Shown: positions 41,259-41,428 of the stretch, one piece after another | How the letters are laid out: each line of letters begins with the position of its first letter | Numbering within the stretch: position 1 is the stretch's first letter | From: Leucogyrophana mollusca | Taxonomy: Eukaryota > Basidiomycota > Agaricomycetes > Boletales | Length of the DNA stretch: 41,428 bases | Direction: 5' to 3' | NCBI GenBank assembly: GCA_021014945.1 | Contig: MU266570.1 | Location: forward strand, 1-41,428 | Program-made: the position numbers and the translations under genes | Notes under the pieces: model-generated | Told to the model about the DNA's origin: nothing | Databases searched by the model: none | Seen by the model: the letters and a program-made list of their open reading frames with translations, nothing else

Positions 41259-41428
41259 TAATTCCCAATTCGGATGATCTCCACTCGCTCAATTCGTCTT
41301 ATCGCACCACACCGGCATTCATCACGGCAATCACGTAACACAAACGATTATTTGCAGACGCGCGTCTTTTTCATTTTCCCCACCACCTATCACATTCAGA
41401 CGCCCGCTATCACACTCGTTACAATCAC
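41259..41428. other. Window edge, possible 5' part of the DUF6532 gene
   Basis: Several short minus-strand frames opened by ATG stop quickly. Whether this is promoter or intron cannot be decided from the window. Confidence 0.3.

Noticed and set aside
1..41428. Telomere repeats, rRNA or tRNA genes
   Set aside because: No run of TTAGGG-type repeats, no rRNA signature and no cloverleaf with A/B boxes was seen. The subtelomeric idea rests only on the helicase type.

Overview
The window looks like a stretch of nuclear genome from a mushroom-forming fungus (Agaricomycetes). The genes have several short GT..AG introns, mostly about 50-70 nt. Their proteins match families expanded in that group: DUF6589, DUF6533-like multi-span membrane proteins and DUF6532. 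Families were assigned by reading the sequence, without a database search, and the species cannot be named.

Left block (1-6.2 kb): a convergent gene pair. A RecQ-like superfamily-2 helicase (471-2544, +) ends 78 bp from the end of a 1130-residue DUF6589 protein (2623-6115, -). DUF6589 proteins look like DDE/RNase-H-type transposase relatives, so the pair is the best candidate here for an undescribed mobile or genome-maintenance module. The helicase promoter carries two MCB-like palindromes. The DUF6589 promoter carries three ACGTGCCG repeats and an inverted repeat.

Middle block (6.4-30.9 kb): a large nested segmental duplication around a DUF6533-like membrane-protein gene. There are five full-length copies: 6753-8458 (+) and 9912-11591, 16469-18160, 24151-25851 and 36911-38590 (all -). 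Two truncated relics lie at about 28.3-28.7 and 29.8-30.2 kb. The first two copies form a tail-to-tail inverted duplication centred near 9.18 kb; the next copies repeat at roughly 7 kb intervals. Each copy travels with a 3' flank module and a promoter with a TATA-like box beside a CACTGCGGCAGTG palindrome, which is triplicated in two copies. Between copies lie repeated TATA-bearing loci without a conserved reading frame, a repeated block with a conserved MRILIS-type ORF start, and degenerate GC-rich minisatellites.

Right block (31-41.4 kb): an eight-part landscape reduces to two ordinary genes plus repeats. A seven-exon gene (31765-33144, -) encodes a conserved basidiomycete protein with a hydrophobic C-terminal tail. 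Then come a nine-unit 28-bp minisatellite, further degenerate arrays, the fifth DUF6533-like gene, a cluster of TCTGTACAGA palindromes, and at the edge a DUF6532 gene (40199-41258, -) whose start is uncertain.

Taken together the window is a repeat-rich, rapidly rearranging accessory region: a candidate mobile pair at one end, an actively duplicating receptor-like family in the middle, and conserved single-copy-style genes towards the right. I saw no rRNA or tRNA genes, CRISPR array, telomere repeat or recognisable retrotransposon.
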